From assembly GCF_020532645.1 (NCBI RefSeq), contig NZ_JAJAUZ010000007.1, forward strand, positions 149,922 through 213,921: a stretch of DNA of 64,000 nt, read 5' to 3'. Below, piece by piece: positions 51,244 through 60,056 of the stretch (its first letter is position 1; each line of letters begins with the position of its first letter). Source of the DNA: Streptomyces bambusae. Lineage in GTDB: Bacteria > Actinomycetota > Actinomycetes > Streptomycetales > Streptomycetaceae. The notes under the pieces were generated by a model, which worked only from the letters and a program-made list of their open reading frames with translations, was not told the origin of the DNA and ran no database searches. Position numbers and translations under genes: made by a program.

Positions 51244-52119
51244 ATGGAACATCCCCTGGACAAGCTCTTTCGAGAGGAAATGCAACGCCCTCTCATGGAA
51301 AAGGCGTGGCAGGAGTATCTCAAAAATCAATCAGTTCTGACAGTCGCCTTCAATCAGGAATTGGCCAACCAGGGAACGGCTGTCGCTGCAAAATGGGCGG
51401 ACGTCAAGAAGCACTACCGCCCCAGGGATGCGCGATACGAGAACATGCTCAAGGGGAAGTTCCTGGACGAGATGTGGCAGAACTTCCTGCAGAGTCAGAA
51501 CCTGGACACGTTCAAGCAGCAGTTCCTCGCGCTCAAGCGCCAGGAATTCCAGGCGGCCATTCATCAGAACCCGCAGGCCGTGCAGGCTGCCGTGCAGAGG
51601 AGTCAGGCCGGTCAGAACCACCTGACGCAGGCCAACCAGCAGGTTCCGGTCCAGGGTGCCACGGTGTGGAATCCCACGGGCGCGAACAACAACTGCGTCC
51701 ATGTGTGCGTTGCATACATTCTGGGCGGGGGCGGTGCGGGATTCACCGCGGAGCGGGTTGCGGAGACTTACGGGATCCCCGTGGCCTCTCCGGGGACGCT
51801 GGGTATCGACAACGCCGATGTGCTCAACCTCGTAGTGAAATGCGGCCTGTGGAAAAACCCCCAGGAATACACCGATCTGGAAATGCTGAAGACGGAGCTC
51901 GACACGCTGGCCGCCGGCGAGGACCCGCTCCGTCTCGGCTACCACATGCTCGTGTACAGCCGCGGCGGATCTGGTCATGCAGTGATTCTGAACCTGAAGC
52001 TCGGCGCGCGGGAATGGATCGAGCCGCAGCTGTCCGTTGGCGCCAATGTGGCCGACATCGAGGGAATCGCGGCCGGTGGCGCCGAGTGGTGGCTCCTTCT
52101 GGGGCCCTTCTGGAAGTGA
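51244..52119 (+). CDS. Papain-fold-like protein, possible toxin/effector
   Basis: A 291-residue protein. Its promoter (51170-51240) and first ~300 bases are notably A/T-rich for this genome. The N-terminal ~135 residues are helical and Gln-rich (FLALKRQEFQAAIHQNPQAV). The C-terminal ~150 residues begin NNNCVHVCVAYILGGG and contain GGSGHAVILNLKLG and WIEPQL. A Cys followed ~105 residues later by a His after small residues, then Glu, is the order of papain-like toxin and deamidase domains. There is no signal peptide, so delivery by a secretion or injection system, or an intracellular role, is implied. Assignment by pattern only. Confidence 0.6.
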   Translation: MEHPLDKLFREEMQRPLMEKAWQEYLKNQSVLTVAFNQELANQGTAVAAKWADVKKHYRPRDARYENMLKGKFLDEMWQNFLQSQNLDTFKQQFLALKRQEFQAAIHQNPQAVQAAVQRSQAGQNHLTQANQQVPVQGATVWNPTGANNNCVHVCVAYILGGGGAGFTAERVAETYGIPVASPGTLGIDNADVLNLVVKCGLWKNPQEYTDLEMLKTELDTLAAGEDPLRLGYHMLVYSRGGSGHAVILNLKLGAREWIEPQLSVGANVADIEGIAAGGAEWWLLLGPFWK

Positions 52120-52328
52120 CCCGGAGTCCGTCATTCCGTCGGGGGTGACAGTCGCGAAGTCGGGGGAGAATGCCATGGGCCTCGGTGGAGATCGTGACCA
52201 CCACCGAGGCCACGGCCGGAGGGGTTACCGGCTCCCGGCGAACCCTTGCGGAAGCCGACGACCGAGCGGGGACCCCGGCCCGGAGGCGGCGCCTCAGGGA
52301 GGCCGTGGTGGGTGTCCGTCATCCGCGC

Positions 52329-52752
52329 TCAGGGTACGAGCACGATCTTGCTGCGGACGCGTCCGCTCTCGATCAGCCGGTGCGCCCGGGCGGCTTCGGT
52401 GAGGGCCAGGGTCTCCTCGACGAACGGCCGTATGCCGGCACGGTCCACCAGATCGGCGAAGCCGGCCGGGGTCGGCCGGGGTCGGCGCGAGGAAGTACTC
52501 GACGAACCGCACGCCGTTCGCACGCGCCTGCTCCTGCACGGCCGTCCGGTCGACTCCGACGCCGACGACGTCGATGAGGATGCCGCCCCGCTTGAGCGTA
52601 CGGAGCGACCTCGGCCCGTAGTCGTTGCTGATCGTGTCGATCACCACGTCCACCTCGCGCAGGTCGGTGAAGTCGGCCGTCGAGTAGTCGATCAGTTCGT
52701 CGGCGCCTAGCCCGCGCAGGAACGCGTGCTTGGCCGTCCGGGCCGTGCCGAT
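52329..52752 (-). pseudogene. Truncated quinone-oxidoreductase-like gene with 10-bp duplication
   Basis: The minus strand encodes the C-terminal half of an MDR dehydrogenase: IGTARTAKHAFLRGLGADEL, VDVVIDTISNDYG, LKRGGILIDVVGVGV and, after a frame change, LVDRAGIRPFVEETLALTEA to IVLVP. The frame change is caused by a tandem 10-bp unit (52466-52475 and 52476-52485); removing one copy restores one frame. The N-terminal half is absent and joined at ~52752 to a response-regulator fragment. Confidence 0.82.
52466..52485. repeat. 10-bp tandem duplication that breaks the dehydrogenase remnant
   Basis: CCGGGGTCGG is present twice in a row. Ten is not a multiple of three, so the second copy shifts the frame. 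Confidence 0.85.
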
Positions 52753-53235
52753 TGGCGATGGCGCGGGTGACGTGGGTCTTGGCGGTGAGCGGGCTGATGA
52801 ACAGCTGCGCGGCGATCTGGTCGTTGGACAGGCCGGTCGCGATCAGCCGGGTCACCTCGCGTTCCCGCGCGGTGCCAGGGCGGCGAAGACGTACTCGTCG
52901 GTCTCGAACGTGGTGAGGACGATGACCCGGCAGTCCGTCAGTTCACGGTCCTGGACGATCGTCCGGGTGGCGGTGAGTCCGTCGGTGGCCCGCCCCGCCC
53001 GCCCGGTGGCGGCGCCGATCCGTACCGTGAGGACGGCGGAGGCGGCGCCGACGGCCGGCAGGGCCGCCGGGAGCAGCCGGCCGGCCGTGCCGTGTACGTA
53101 CCGGCTGAGGGTCTCGCTCACCATGGAGTACCCCGGGTTGAGCGTTTCCAGTGCAGCCATCGCCAGGGCCCCGGCGCCGAGCAGGACGATCGGAGCCCGC
53201 CCTCCCCCTGCCGGTCGCGTGTTCGTCGACGTCAA
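52753..53235 (-). pseudogene. Fused fragments: DUF998-like membrane protein and LuxR response regulator
   Basis: TTG 53235 with GAGGAGG starts ~83 residues of a DUF998-like membrane protein (VLLGAGALAMAALETLNPGY, SRYVHGTAGRLLP). At ~52987 it is joined in frame to the middle of a receiver domain (DGLTATRTIVQDRELTDCRV, VLTTFETDEYVFAAL). At ~52875 a deletion joins this, out of frame, to a LuxR helix-turn-helix (LIATGLSNDQIAAQLFISPL, TAKTHVTRAIA), which ends at the dehydrogenase remnant. None of the four parent genes is complete. Confidence 0.75.
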
Positions 53236-53271
53236 GCCGTCCTCCTCGGTGTCGTTCCGGTGATCCAGAAC

Positions 53272-54183
53272 CTACGGAGGGGGCGTGGGCGTCGTCGTCC
53301 CGATGTCGGCCTCCGGTCGTACACCGGTCGGTGTCGTCGCCCGGCCGGCTGCACCGTTCGGTGTACGGGCGGCGGTGGTCGTGCGTGCGGCGGTGGCAGT
53401 GGCCGTGGCCGTGGCCGTGGCGGTCAGGTAGGTGACGCGGAGGGCGCCGGTGGCGGGTTCGCGATCGACGAGCACGTCGACTCCGTACACCGACCGGATC
53501 AGGTCCGGGGTCAGTACGGTCTCCGGGGTGCCCGCGGCGACGACCTGTCCGTGGTCGAGGACGACGACGTGGTCGCAGTACCGGGCGGCGAGGTTGAGGT
53601 CGTGCAGGGCGACGACGCAGGTCACGTCCAGAGACGTGAGCAGTTCGAGGAGTTCGAGCTGGTGGCGGATGTCGAGGTGGTTGGTGGGTTCGTCGAGGAG
53701 GATCTCCCGGGGTTCCTGGGCGAGGGCGCGGGCGAGTTGGGTGCGCTGCCGTTCCCCTCCGGAGAGGGTGTGCCAGCTGTGGTGCTGCTTGTCGGTGAGG
53801 TCGGTGCGTTCCAGTGCTGCGTCGACGGTCCGCCGGTCGTGACCGGTCAGCGCGTCGAAGCGGCCGCGGAACGGTGTACGGCCGAGTTCCACGACCTGGC
53901 GGACGGTGACGTGGTGGTGGGCGGACACGTCCTGTTCGACGACGGCGAGCCGTCGGGCCAGCACTCGCCGGTGCAGGTCGTTCAGAGGGGTGTCGTCGTA
54001 GCGGACGGTGCCGGTGTCGGGGCGGCGCAGTCCGGCGAGCAGGCGCAGGAGCGTCGACTTGCCCGAGCCGTTGGGGCCGAGGAGGCCGACGGTCCGGCCG
54101 TCGTGGGCGGCCATGTCGATGCCGTCCAGCAGCCGGTGGCCCTTGACCGACCAGGAGAGCCGGGTGGTGGTGATCGTGCCCAT
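53272..54183 (-). CDS. Metallophore/iron-type ABC transporter, ATP-binding protein
   Basis: ATG 54183 shares a base with the permease stop; 303 residues. Walker A GPNGSGKST, Q-loop VVEQDVSAHH, signature LSGGERQR, Walker B ILLDEP and H-loop VALHD are all present, and the overall type is FecE/FepC. The last ~50 residues are an unusual Thr/Ala-rich tail (TATATATATATA) not needed for ATPase function. It powers uptake of the metallophore complex through the FecCD-type permease encoded upstream. Confidence 0.92.
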   Translation of the reverse strand: MGTITTTRLSWSVKGHRLLDGIDMAAHDGRTVGLLGPNGSGKSTLLRLLAGLRRPDTGTVRYDDTPLNDLHRRVLARRLAVVEQDVSAHHHVTVRQVVELGRTPFRGRFDALTGHDRRTVDAALERTDLTDKQHHSWHTLSGGERQRTQLARALAQEPREILLDEPTNHLDIRHQLELLELLTSLDVTCVVALHDLNLAARYCDHVVVLDHGQVVAAGTPETVLTPDLIRSVYGVDVLVDREPATGALRVTYLTATATATATATAARTTTAARTPNGAAGRATTPTGVRPEADIGTTTPTPPP

Positions 54184-55280
54184 CAGGACTCCAGACGCTT
54201 GAGGATCAGCGCGAAGGCGGGCGCGCCGAGGAGCGCGGTGATGACGCCGGCGGGCAGTTCGTGGGGGGAGAAGGCCGTCCGGGCGAACGCGTCCACCCAG
54301 ATCAGGAAGATGGCGCCGCTGATCGCGGACAGGGGCAGCAGGGTGCGGTGGGTCGGGCCGGCCAGGATGCGGACAGCATGCGGGACGAGCAGTCCGATGA
54401 AGCCGATCGCGCCGGAAGCGGCGACGGCGGCCGCGGTGGTCACGGAGGTCAGCACCATCAGCCAGACGCGGGCCGCCGTGACGTTGATCCCCAGGGCGGC
54501 GGCGGAGTCCCAGCCGAAGGTGAAGGCGTCGAGGGCGGGTGCGAAGAAGTGGATGGCGATCACCCCGGTCAGGATGATGACGACGGTGACGGTCACCCCT
54601 TCCCACCGGGCGCCCCCGAGCGTGCCGAGCAGCCAGTACGTGAAGCCGCGGGTGGAGTTCGCGTCCCCGCTGACCATGAGCACGACCGAGGTGACCGCGG
54701 CGAAGAACTGGGACACGAGCACGCCCGTCAGCACCACGCGAGAGGGGCTGGAGACGCGGCCCCCGCCCAGGAGGAGCAGGAGCAGGCCGAAGGAGAGCAG
54801 TCCGCCGGCGAAGGCGCCGGAGGAGAGGGAGATGCTGCCGCCGAGGCCCAGCAGGAGTACGGCGACCGCGCCGGTGGAGGCGCCGGAGGAGACTCCCAGC
54901 AGGTAGGGGTCGGCCAGCGGATTCCTGGTCACCGCTTGCAGGACCGTGCCCGAGACCGCCAGCGCCATGCCGACGGCGGCAGCCAGCAGCACCCGCGGGA
55001 AGCGCGACTCCCAGACCAGGGCGTCCAGCAGTCCGGGCAGGGGCGGGGTGGGCGCGACGGAGCCCAGGCCGATGTGCCGCAGGATCGTCGAGACGACATC
55101 CAGGGGCCGGATGTCCGCGCTGCCCAGCAGCGAGGCCGTGACCACGGACATCAGCAGTCCTGCGCCGGCCAGGACGAAGAGCACTGCGGTCGAGGTGCGC
55201 CGCCGGCGCACCGGAACGGTCTCACGGCCGGTGAGGGCGGTTCCGGTGGGCGCGGCGGTCTTGTGTGGACTCGTTGTCAT
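54183..55280 (-). CDS. Metallophore ABC transporter permease (FecCD/BtuC type)
   Basis: A 365-residue membrane protein with about ten helices. WESRFPRVLLAAAVGMALAV, NPLADPYLLGVSSGAS and GFIGLLVPHAVRILAGPTHR (the ATPase-coupling region) are FecCD signatures. The gene begins 12 bp after the binding lipoprotein gene and overlaps the ATPase gene by one base. Only one permease gene is present, so it should work as a homodimer. Confidence 0.93.
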   Translation of the reverse strand: MTTSPHKTAAPTGTALTGRETVPVRRRRTSTAVLFVLAGAGLLMSVVTASLLGSADIRPLDVVSTILRHIGLGSVAPTPPLPGLLDALVWESRFPRVLLAAAVGMALAVSGTVLQAVTRNPLADPYLLGVSSGASTGAVAVLLLGLGGSISLSSGAFAGGLLSFGLLLLLLGGGRVSSPSRVVLTGVLVSQFFAAVTSVVLMVSGDANSTRGFTYWLLGTLGGARWEGVTVTVVIILTGVIAIHFFAPALDAFTFGWDSAAALGINVTAARVWLMVLTSVTTAAAVAASGAIGFIGLLVPHAVRILAGPTHRTLLPLSAISGAIFLIWVDAFARTAFSPHELPAGVITALLGAPAFALILKRLES

Positions 55281-55292
55281 GATGGCGGCCGG

Positions 55293-56321
55293 TCACCCGA
55301 GCCTGTTCAGGCCGTCGACCAGGGTGGGGACGACGGACGCGCTGCCGTAGCCGGGATCCATGTGGGAGCCGGGGACGGAGATGAACCGGTCGCCCTTGAC
55401 CGCGGCGAGCTTGCTGGTGAGAGGGTCCTTCTTGAGGAGTGCGATCTTCTCCTCGGCGGTGTCGTTGGGCTCGCCCCGGGTCAGGTCGGCCAGGATGATG
55501 ACGTCGGGATTGCGGGCGGCGACCTCGTCCCAGCTCACCTCCGCCCACTTGGTCTTGGCGTCGGCGAAGATGTTCTCGGCCCCGACGAGCTGCGAGATGT
55601 GCTGCGGCAGGCCACCCGGGCCGGCTGCCCACGGAGTGCCCTCGTAGGTGGAGTAGAACCACATGACCTTCAGCGGAGTGTCCCGCTTCTTGACCGCGCG
55701 CAGCGCCTTCCGTACGACGGCCTGCTGCTCGGCCGCCAGTTTCTCCCCGGCGGCGGGCACGTTCATGATCTTGCCCAGTCGGCGGTACTCCTCGTACAGC
55801 ATGTCGAAGTTCGCGCCGGCCACGCTCTCGTGGAACGAGCAGTCGAACTCGGTGAGGTAGGTCGGCACGCCCAGGTCGTGGAGCTGCTTGCGGTCGCCGG
55901 ACTGCTCGGCGGTGAACATGCCGGCGAAGGAGCCGTAGACGAAGTCCGGTTGTGCTTCCAGCAGCTTCTCGTTCTTGATCTCCTGCCCGGGCGCGGACAG
56001 GAGCGGAATCTTCTTGTACTGCTCGGCGATCGCGTCGGGCGTCTTCTCGATCTCGTAGCCCGAACCGGCGATCCGGTCGCCCACGCCCAGGTGGATGAGG
56101 ATCTCGGCGGCGCTCTGGTTGAGGGTGACGGCCTTCTGCGGCGGGGCCTTGTACGTCACGTCGGTGCCGCAGTTCCTGAGGGTGAACGGGTAGGCCGTCG
56201 CCGCGCCCTGCTGCTTGGCCGCAGCGGGCTTGCGGTCACCGGACACGGGCTCCGCAGTGCATCCCGCAAGCGCGAGAGTCACCAGAGTCGCAGTCGTTAT
56301 GGTTGTCATTTTCATCTTCAT
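55293..56321 (-). CDS. Metallophore-binding lipoprotein of ABC transporter
   Basis: A 342-residue protein with lipobox LALAGC (Cys21). It is a class III solute-binding protein: KAVTLNQSAAEILIHLGVGD and GSGYEIEK in the N-lobe, long linker helix, and NPDVIILADL in the C-lobe. It catches a metal chelate outside the cell and hands it to the permease. The 71-bp gap before it, after the biosynthetic genes, may hold a second promoter. Confidence 0.9.
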   Translation of the reverse strand: MKMKMTTITTATLVTLALAGCTAEPVSGDRKPAAAKQQGAATAYPFTLRNCGTDVTYKAPPQKAVTLNQSAAEILIHLGVGDRIAGSGYEIEKTPDAIAEQYKKIPLLSAPGQEIKNEKLLEAQPDFVYGSFAGMFTAEQSGDRKQLHDLGVPTYLTEFDCSFHESVAGANFDMLYEEYRRLGKIMNVPAAGEKLAAEQQAVVRKALRAVKKRDTPLKVMWFYSTYEGTPWAAGPGGLPQHISQLVGAENIFADAKTKWAEVSWDEVAARNPDVIILADLTRGEPNDTAEEKIALLKKDPLTSKLAAVKGDRFISVPGSHMDPGYGSASVVPTLVDGLNRLG

Positions 56322-56392
56322 GGCAGGAAGGTCCCAGTTCGTTTTTCACGGGCAGGGGGAGAATGGTTCAAGCAGCCGGTCGCGGCCGGGAG

Positions 56393-57376
56393 TTACTGCA
56401 GCATGGCGGCGAGCCTGCGGGCGACCTGCTCGTCGAACAGCCCGTTGGCGGTCATCCAGTCGTCGTTGAAGACGGTCTCCAGGTACTTGTCGCCGCCGTC
56501 GCAGACCAGCACCACGATCGTGGTGCCGGGGGGCGCGGACTGCGCCCGCTCCAGGGCCTTGTACACCACGCCGCCGGCCGAACCGCCGATCAGGACACCG
56601 AAGTTCCTGGCCAGGTAGCGGCAGGTCTCGAACGCTTCCGCGTCGCTGACCTTGATCCCCTCGTCGAAGACCCCGTAGTCGACGACACAACCGATCTCCG
56701 ATCCCTCCGGCGTACCCGTCCCGGACTGGTGGTAGGGTGCGCCCGGGCCGCCGAAGACGACGGAGCCCACCGGCTCGACACCGATGATCTTCAGATACGG
56801 GATGCGCTCGCGCAGGACGCGGCCGGTGCCGCAGAGCGAACCGCCGGTGCCGACCGCCCCGTACAGGTAGTCGATGTCGTCGCCCAGGTCGTCGTGGAGC
56901 TCGCGGGCGAGCGGCCGGTAGCCGTTGGGGTTGCCGATGTTGCGGTGCTGGGCGGTCCAGAAGGCGCCGTGCTCGGCGGCGAGCCGCTCCGCCGTGGTGT
57001 CGCGTTCGGCGGTGGCGAGTCCTTCCTCGTCCCCGGCGACGTTGAGGATGTCGGCGCCGTACGCCACCATGCCCCGCAGCTTGTCCGGGCTGGAGTGGTT
57101 GTCGACCACGGCGGTGAACTTGTACCCGCGTTCGGCGGCGATGAGCGCCAGGCCGAGACCCGTGTTGCCGGACGTCGACTCCACCAGCCACCCGCCAGGG
57201 GCGAGGAGCCCGGCCTCCTCCGCCTCGTCGACCATGTTCCTGGCCATCCGGATCTTGGCGGTGCCGGTGGGGTTGAACTGCTCCAGCTTCAGCAGGACGG
57301 TCGCCCCGCCTGCCGCGACGGGCAGCTTCAGCAGCGGCGTCCGCCCTATCAGTTCGGACATCTTGCTGGTGATCAT
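56393..57376 (-). CDS. SbnA-like PLP-dependent synthase (cysteine synthase fold)
   Basis: A 327-residue fold-II PLP enzyme. Lys41 in NPTGTAKIRMAR is the Schiff-base lysine, STSGNTG (67-73) binds substrate, and GTGGSLCGTGR holds the cofactor phosphate. It matches SbnA more than CysK/CysM: SbnA condenses O-phospho-L-serine with glutamate to N-(2-amino-2-carboxyethyl)-glutamate, the first step to 2,3-diaminopropionate. With an SbnB partner in the same operon this is the likely reaction type here, though aspartate could replace glutamate. ATGA overlap with the aminotransferase gene. Confidence 0.87.
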   Translation of the reverse strand: MITSKMSELIGRTPLLKLPVAAGGATVLLKLEQFNPTGTAKIRMARNMVDEAEEAGLLAPGGWLVESTSGNTGLGLALIAAERGYKFTAVVDNHSSPDKLRGMVAYGADILNVAGDEEGLATAERDTTAERLAAEHGAFWTAQHRNIGNPNGYRPLARELHDDLGDDIDYLYGAVGTGGSLCGTGRVLRERIPYLKIIGVEPVGSVVFGGPGAPYHQSGTGTPEGSEIGCVVDYGVFDEGIKVSDAEAFETCRYLARNFGVLIGGSAGGVVYKALERAQSAPPGTTIVVLVCDGGDKYLETVFNDDWMTANGLFDEQVARRLAAMLQ

Positions 57377-58515
57377 CGGTTTTCCTTCGCGCAGATCCCG
57401 GTCAGACACCGGACGAAGACGTCGTTGTCCCCGGGAGTCGACAGTGAGGCTCGGATGTAGGTCTCGTATCCGGGCTCCCGCCACGCCTTGACGATGATTC
57501 CGGCGCGGTGGAGCTCCCGGGCGACACGGTCGGCGGGCCGGCCGGTGTCGATGAAGAGGAAGTTGGCCGACGAGGGCACGACACGCAGTCCCGATGCGCG
57601 CAACCGGTCGCCGACCCTGTCGATCTCCAGGGCGGTGCGGCGGACCGTCTCCGCCAGGTGCGCGTGGTCGCCCAGCGCGGCGATTGCGGCCTGCTGGGCC
57701 GGATGGTTCACGTTGTACGGCGTACGGACCCGGTCCAGGGCCTGGACCAGCGCCGGGTCGGACGCGATGCCGTACCCGACGCGGACGCCCGCCAGGCCGT
57801 AGGCCTTGGAGAAGGTGCGCAGCACGATCCACGGCCGGTCCAGCCCGCGCAGGGCTTCGAGGCCGTCGGGGTAGCCGGGACGGGACCGGGCGAACTCCCC
57901 GTACGCCTCGTCGAGCACCAGCAGGGCCGATTCGGGGGTCGCGGCCAGGACGTGCTCCAGCTGCCCGGCGCTCAGCACCACGCCGGTGGGGTTGCACGGG
58001 TTGGCGAGGAAGACGAGCTTCGGGCCGCCCGCCAGCGCCGTGCTCCAGGCCTGCGCGTCGAACCCGAACTCCGCGGTGACCGGGACCTTCTCCACCCGGG
58101 CGCCCATGACGCGGGGGAAGGTCTCGTGCAGGCTGAACCCGGGCGCCTGGGTGACCACCAGGTCACCGGCGTCGAGTACGGCCTGGCACAGCAGCTCGAG
58201 GATGTTCTCCGATCCGTTGCCGAGCACGACGCGCTCGGCGGGCACGTCCAGAGCCGTCCCGATCGCCTGGGCAAGCCGTCTGCCGGTGGGGTCGGGGTAG
58301 CGGGAGACACCCTCGGCAAGGGCCAGCCGCACTGCTTCGGCGACCCTCGGTGACGCACCGAACGGGTTCTCGTTGTTGGACAGTTTGATGACGCGGCCGG
58401 AGCCGCTGAGGGCGGCCACCTCGTCCGGGTCGGCGCCCGGGTCGTAGCGCGGCAGACCCGCCACTTCCCGGCGGATCAGGGAAGCCGACGCGGCATGGGC
58501 GAGGGCGTGGTTCAT
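57373..58515 (-). CDS. HisC-like fold-I aminotransferase
   Basis: A 380-residue class I/II PLP enzyme of the histidinol-phosphate aminotransferase group. LSNNENPFGASPRVAEAV, LGNGSENILELLCQAVL, NPCNPTG, LVLDEAYGEF and LRTFSKAYGLAGVRVGY (cofactor Lys) are present. Its place inside a metallophore operon, overlapping both neighbours by ATGA, argues against a histidine role. It may transaminate or decarboxylate an intermediate. Confidence 0.87.
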   Translation of the reverse strand: MNHALAHAASASLIRREVAGLPRYDPGADPDEVAALSGSGRVIKLSNNENPFGASPRVAEAVRLALAEGVSRYPDPTGRRLAQAIGTALDVPAERVVLGNGSENILELLCQAVLDAGDLVVTQAPGFSLHETFPRVMGARVEKVPVTAEFGFDAQAWSTALAGGPKLVFLANPCNPTGVVLSAGQLEHVLAATPESALLVLDEAYGEFARSRPGYPDGLEALRGLDRPWIVLRTFSKAYGLAGVRVGYGIASDPALVQALDRVRTPYNVNHPAQQAAIAALGDHAHLAETVRRTALEIDRVGDRLRASGLRVVPSSANFLFIDTGRPADRVARELHRAGIIVKAWREPGYETYIRASLSTPGDNDVFVRCLTGICAKENR

Positions 58516-60056
58516 GGGGACTCCGGTTCCGGAACGGGTGCGCTGGAGGCGGCTCGTCGGAGCCGGCCGACGCGGCGCAGGAAGGCGGTCATGAGGAGGG
58601 CGGACGTGGCCGCGAGGCCGATGGTCTGGCCGATCCAGACGCCCTCGACGCCCCAGTCGGCACTCACCCCCAGCAGGTAGCCGGCGGGCAGCCCGATCAG
58701 CCAGTACCCGACGAGAGAGATCCGGAAGGGACCTGCGGTGTCGCCGATGCCGCGCAGGATGCCGTTGCCGATGTTCTGCACGGCGTCGAAGACCTGCATG
58801 AGCGCGGCGATCATCAGTCCGGTCACGGTCAGGGCGACGATCTCCGCATCGCCGGCGTGCTCTGCCGAGATGAACAGGGACACGATCGGGTTCGGGATCA
58901 CCAGGTACGCGACGGCGATCACCAGCGTCGCGATCACACCCCAGGCCGCGCCGAGCAGCCCCGTACGGCGTGCCGTGGCGTAGTCTCCGCGGCCGCCCGC
59001 CTCGCTGATGTGGATGGACGCCGCGTGCGACAGACCGGCGGAGATCATGAAGACGATGTAGACGATCTGGTTCAGCACGGTCTGCGCGGCCAGCGCGTCG
59101 ACGCCGAGGGTGCCGATGACGAGGGTGAGAACGCTGAAGAACCCGGCCTCGGAGGCGTAGGTGCCCGAGATCGGCAGGCCCAGGCGCCAGACGGAGCGGA
59201 CCGCGTCGCCGTTCCACCTCCACGCGTCGGGCGAAGCGAGATGGGGACGCAGGGTGCTGTCGCGCAGGATCACCGCGACGAACGCCAGGAAGGACAGGAC
59301 GAACACCGCGACGGTGGCGATCGCGACGCCGACGAATCCGAAGGCGGGCACGCCGAACGCACCGTGGATCAGGACGTGGTTCAGGCCGATGGTCGCGCCG
59401 ATCGACACCAGGGTGATGGCCAGCAGCGGGCCGGGCCGCTTGAGGCCGGTGGTGAAGTGCCGCAGTGTCTGGAACCACAGGCAGGGCAGCATGCCGGGCG
59501 CAAGGACCATCAGGAACTCGCCGGCCTTGTCGACCACCGCCTCGTCCTGGCCCAGCAGGACCAGGAGCGGACCGATCAGCCAGAGCGCCGCGCAGAAAGC
59601 CACCCCGCACACGGTCGCCCAGAAGAATCCGGCGAACAGCAGCGCGCCGACGCGCTGCCGGTCGCCCTGCACCCGGGCCTCGGCCACCAGGTTGCTCACA
59701 CCGGTGACCAGGCCCGTTCCGGTGGTGCGCAACTGGTTGAACAACGCGAGGGCAAGGCCCGCGGCGGCGATCTCGAGCGCGCCGAGCCTGCCCAGCATCA
59801 CGATGTCCACCGTGGTCAGGGCGACGTAGGCGAAGTTCGTGAGGATCAGGGGGAGCGCGAGCCCGAGCAGTGCGCGGGAGTTCCGGGCCCACCAGCGGGC
59901 GCCCGTCGGGGCCGTGGTGGTCGTACTCGTCGTGCCGGTCGTGCCGGTCGTGCCGGTCGTGCCGGTCGTGCCGGTGGTGCCGGCCGTGCCGGTGGTGCCG
60001 GTCGTGTCGTTGGTGTCGGTGGTGCCGGTCGTGTCGTTGGTGTCGGTGGTGCTCAC
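58512..60056 (-). CDS. MATE-family exporter with Thr/Gly repeat N-terminus
   Basis: GTG 60056 overlaps the SbnB-like stop by GTGA; 514 residues. After ~55 residues of low complexity (TTGTTGTTG units) come twelve helices of the MATE/DinF type (LLGLALPLILTNFAYVALTT, VDIVMLGRLGALEIAAAGLA, NIGNGILRGIGDTAGPFRI). In this operon it is the natural exporter of the finished metallophore. Confidence 0.88.
   Translation of the reverse strand: MSTTDTNDTTGTTDTNDTTGTTGTAGTTGTTGTTGTTGTTGTTSTTTTAPTGARWWARNSRALLGLALPLILTNFAYVALTTVDIVMLGRLGALEIAAAGLALALFNQLRTTGTGLVTGVSNLVAEARVQGDRQRVGALLFAGFFWATVCGVAFCAALWLIGPLLVLLGQDEAVVDKAGEFLMVLAPGMLPCLWFQTLRHFTTGLKRPGPLLAITLVSIGATIGLNHVLIHGAFGVPAFGFVGVAIATVAVFVLSFLAFVAVILRDSTLRPHLASPDAWRWNGDAVRSVWRLGLPISGTYASEAGFFSVLTLVIGTLGVDALAAQTVLNQIVYIVFMISAGLSHAASIHISEAGGRGDYATARRTGLLGAAWGVIATLVIAVAYLVIPNPIVSLFISAEHAGDAEIVALTVTGLMIAALMQVFDAVQNIGNGILRGIGDTAGPFRISLVGYWLIGLPAGYLLGVSADWGVEGVWIGQTIGLAATSALLMTAFLRRVGRLRRAASSAPVPEPESP
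59929..60056. repeat. 9-bp minisatellite at the MATE gene 5' end
   Basis: A unit close to GTGCCGGTC recurs five times in a row around 59935-59980, with related GTGTCGTTG and GTGTCGGTG units up to 60050. It encodes the Thr-Thr-Gly repeats of the exporter N-terminus; multiples of nine keep the frame. Confidence 0.8.

Noticed and set aside
56281..56321. A second Zur-like half-site at the start of the binding lipoprotein gene
   Set aside because: TGAAAATGA is present but the other arm does not match, and the bases are the Met-Lys-Met-Lys-Met codons of the gene start. Kept only as a possibility for internal control.
59929..60056. CRISPR-like periodicity
   Set aside because: The 9-bp units are adjacent without spacers and code in frame for Thr-Thr-Gly repeats, so this is a coding minisatellite.
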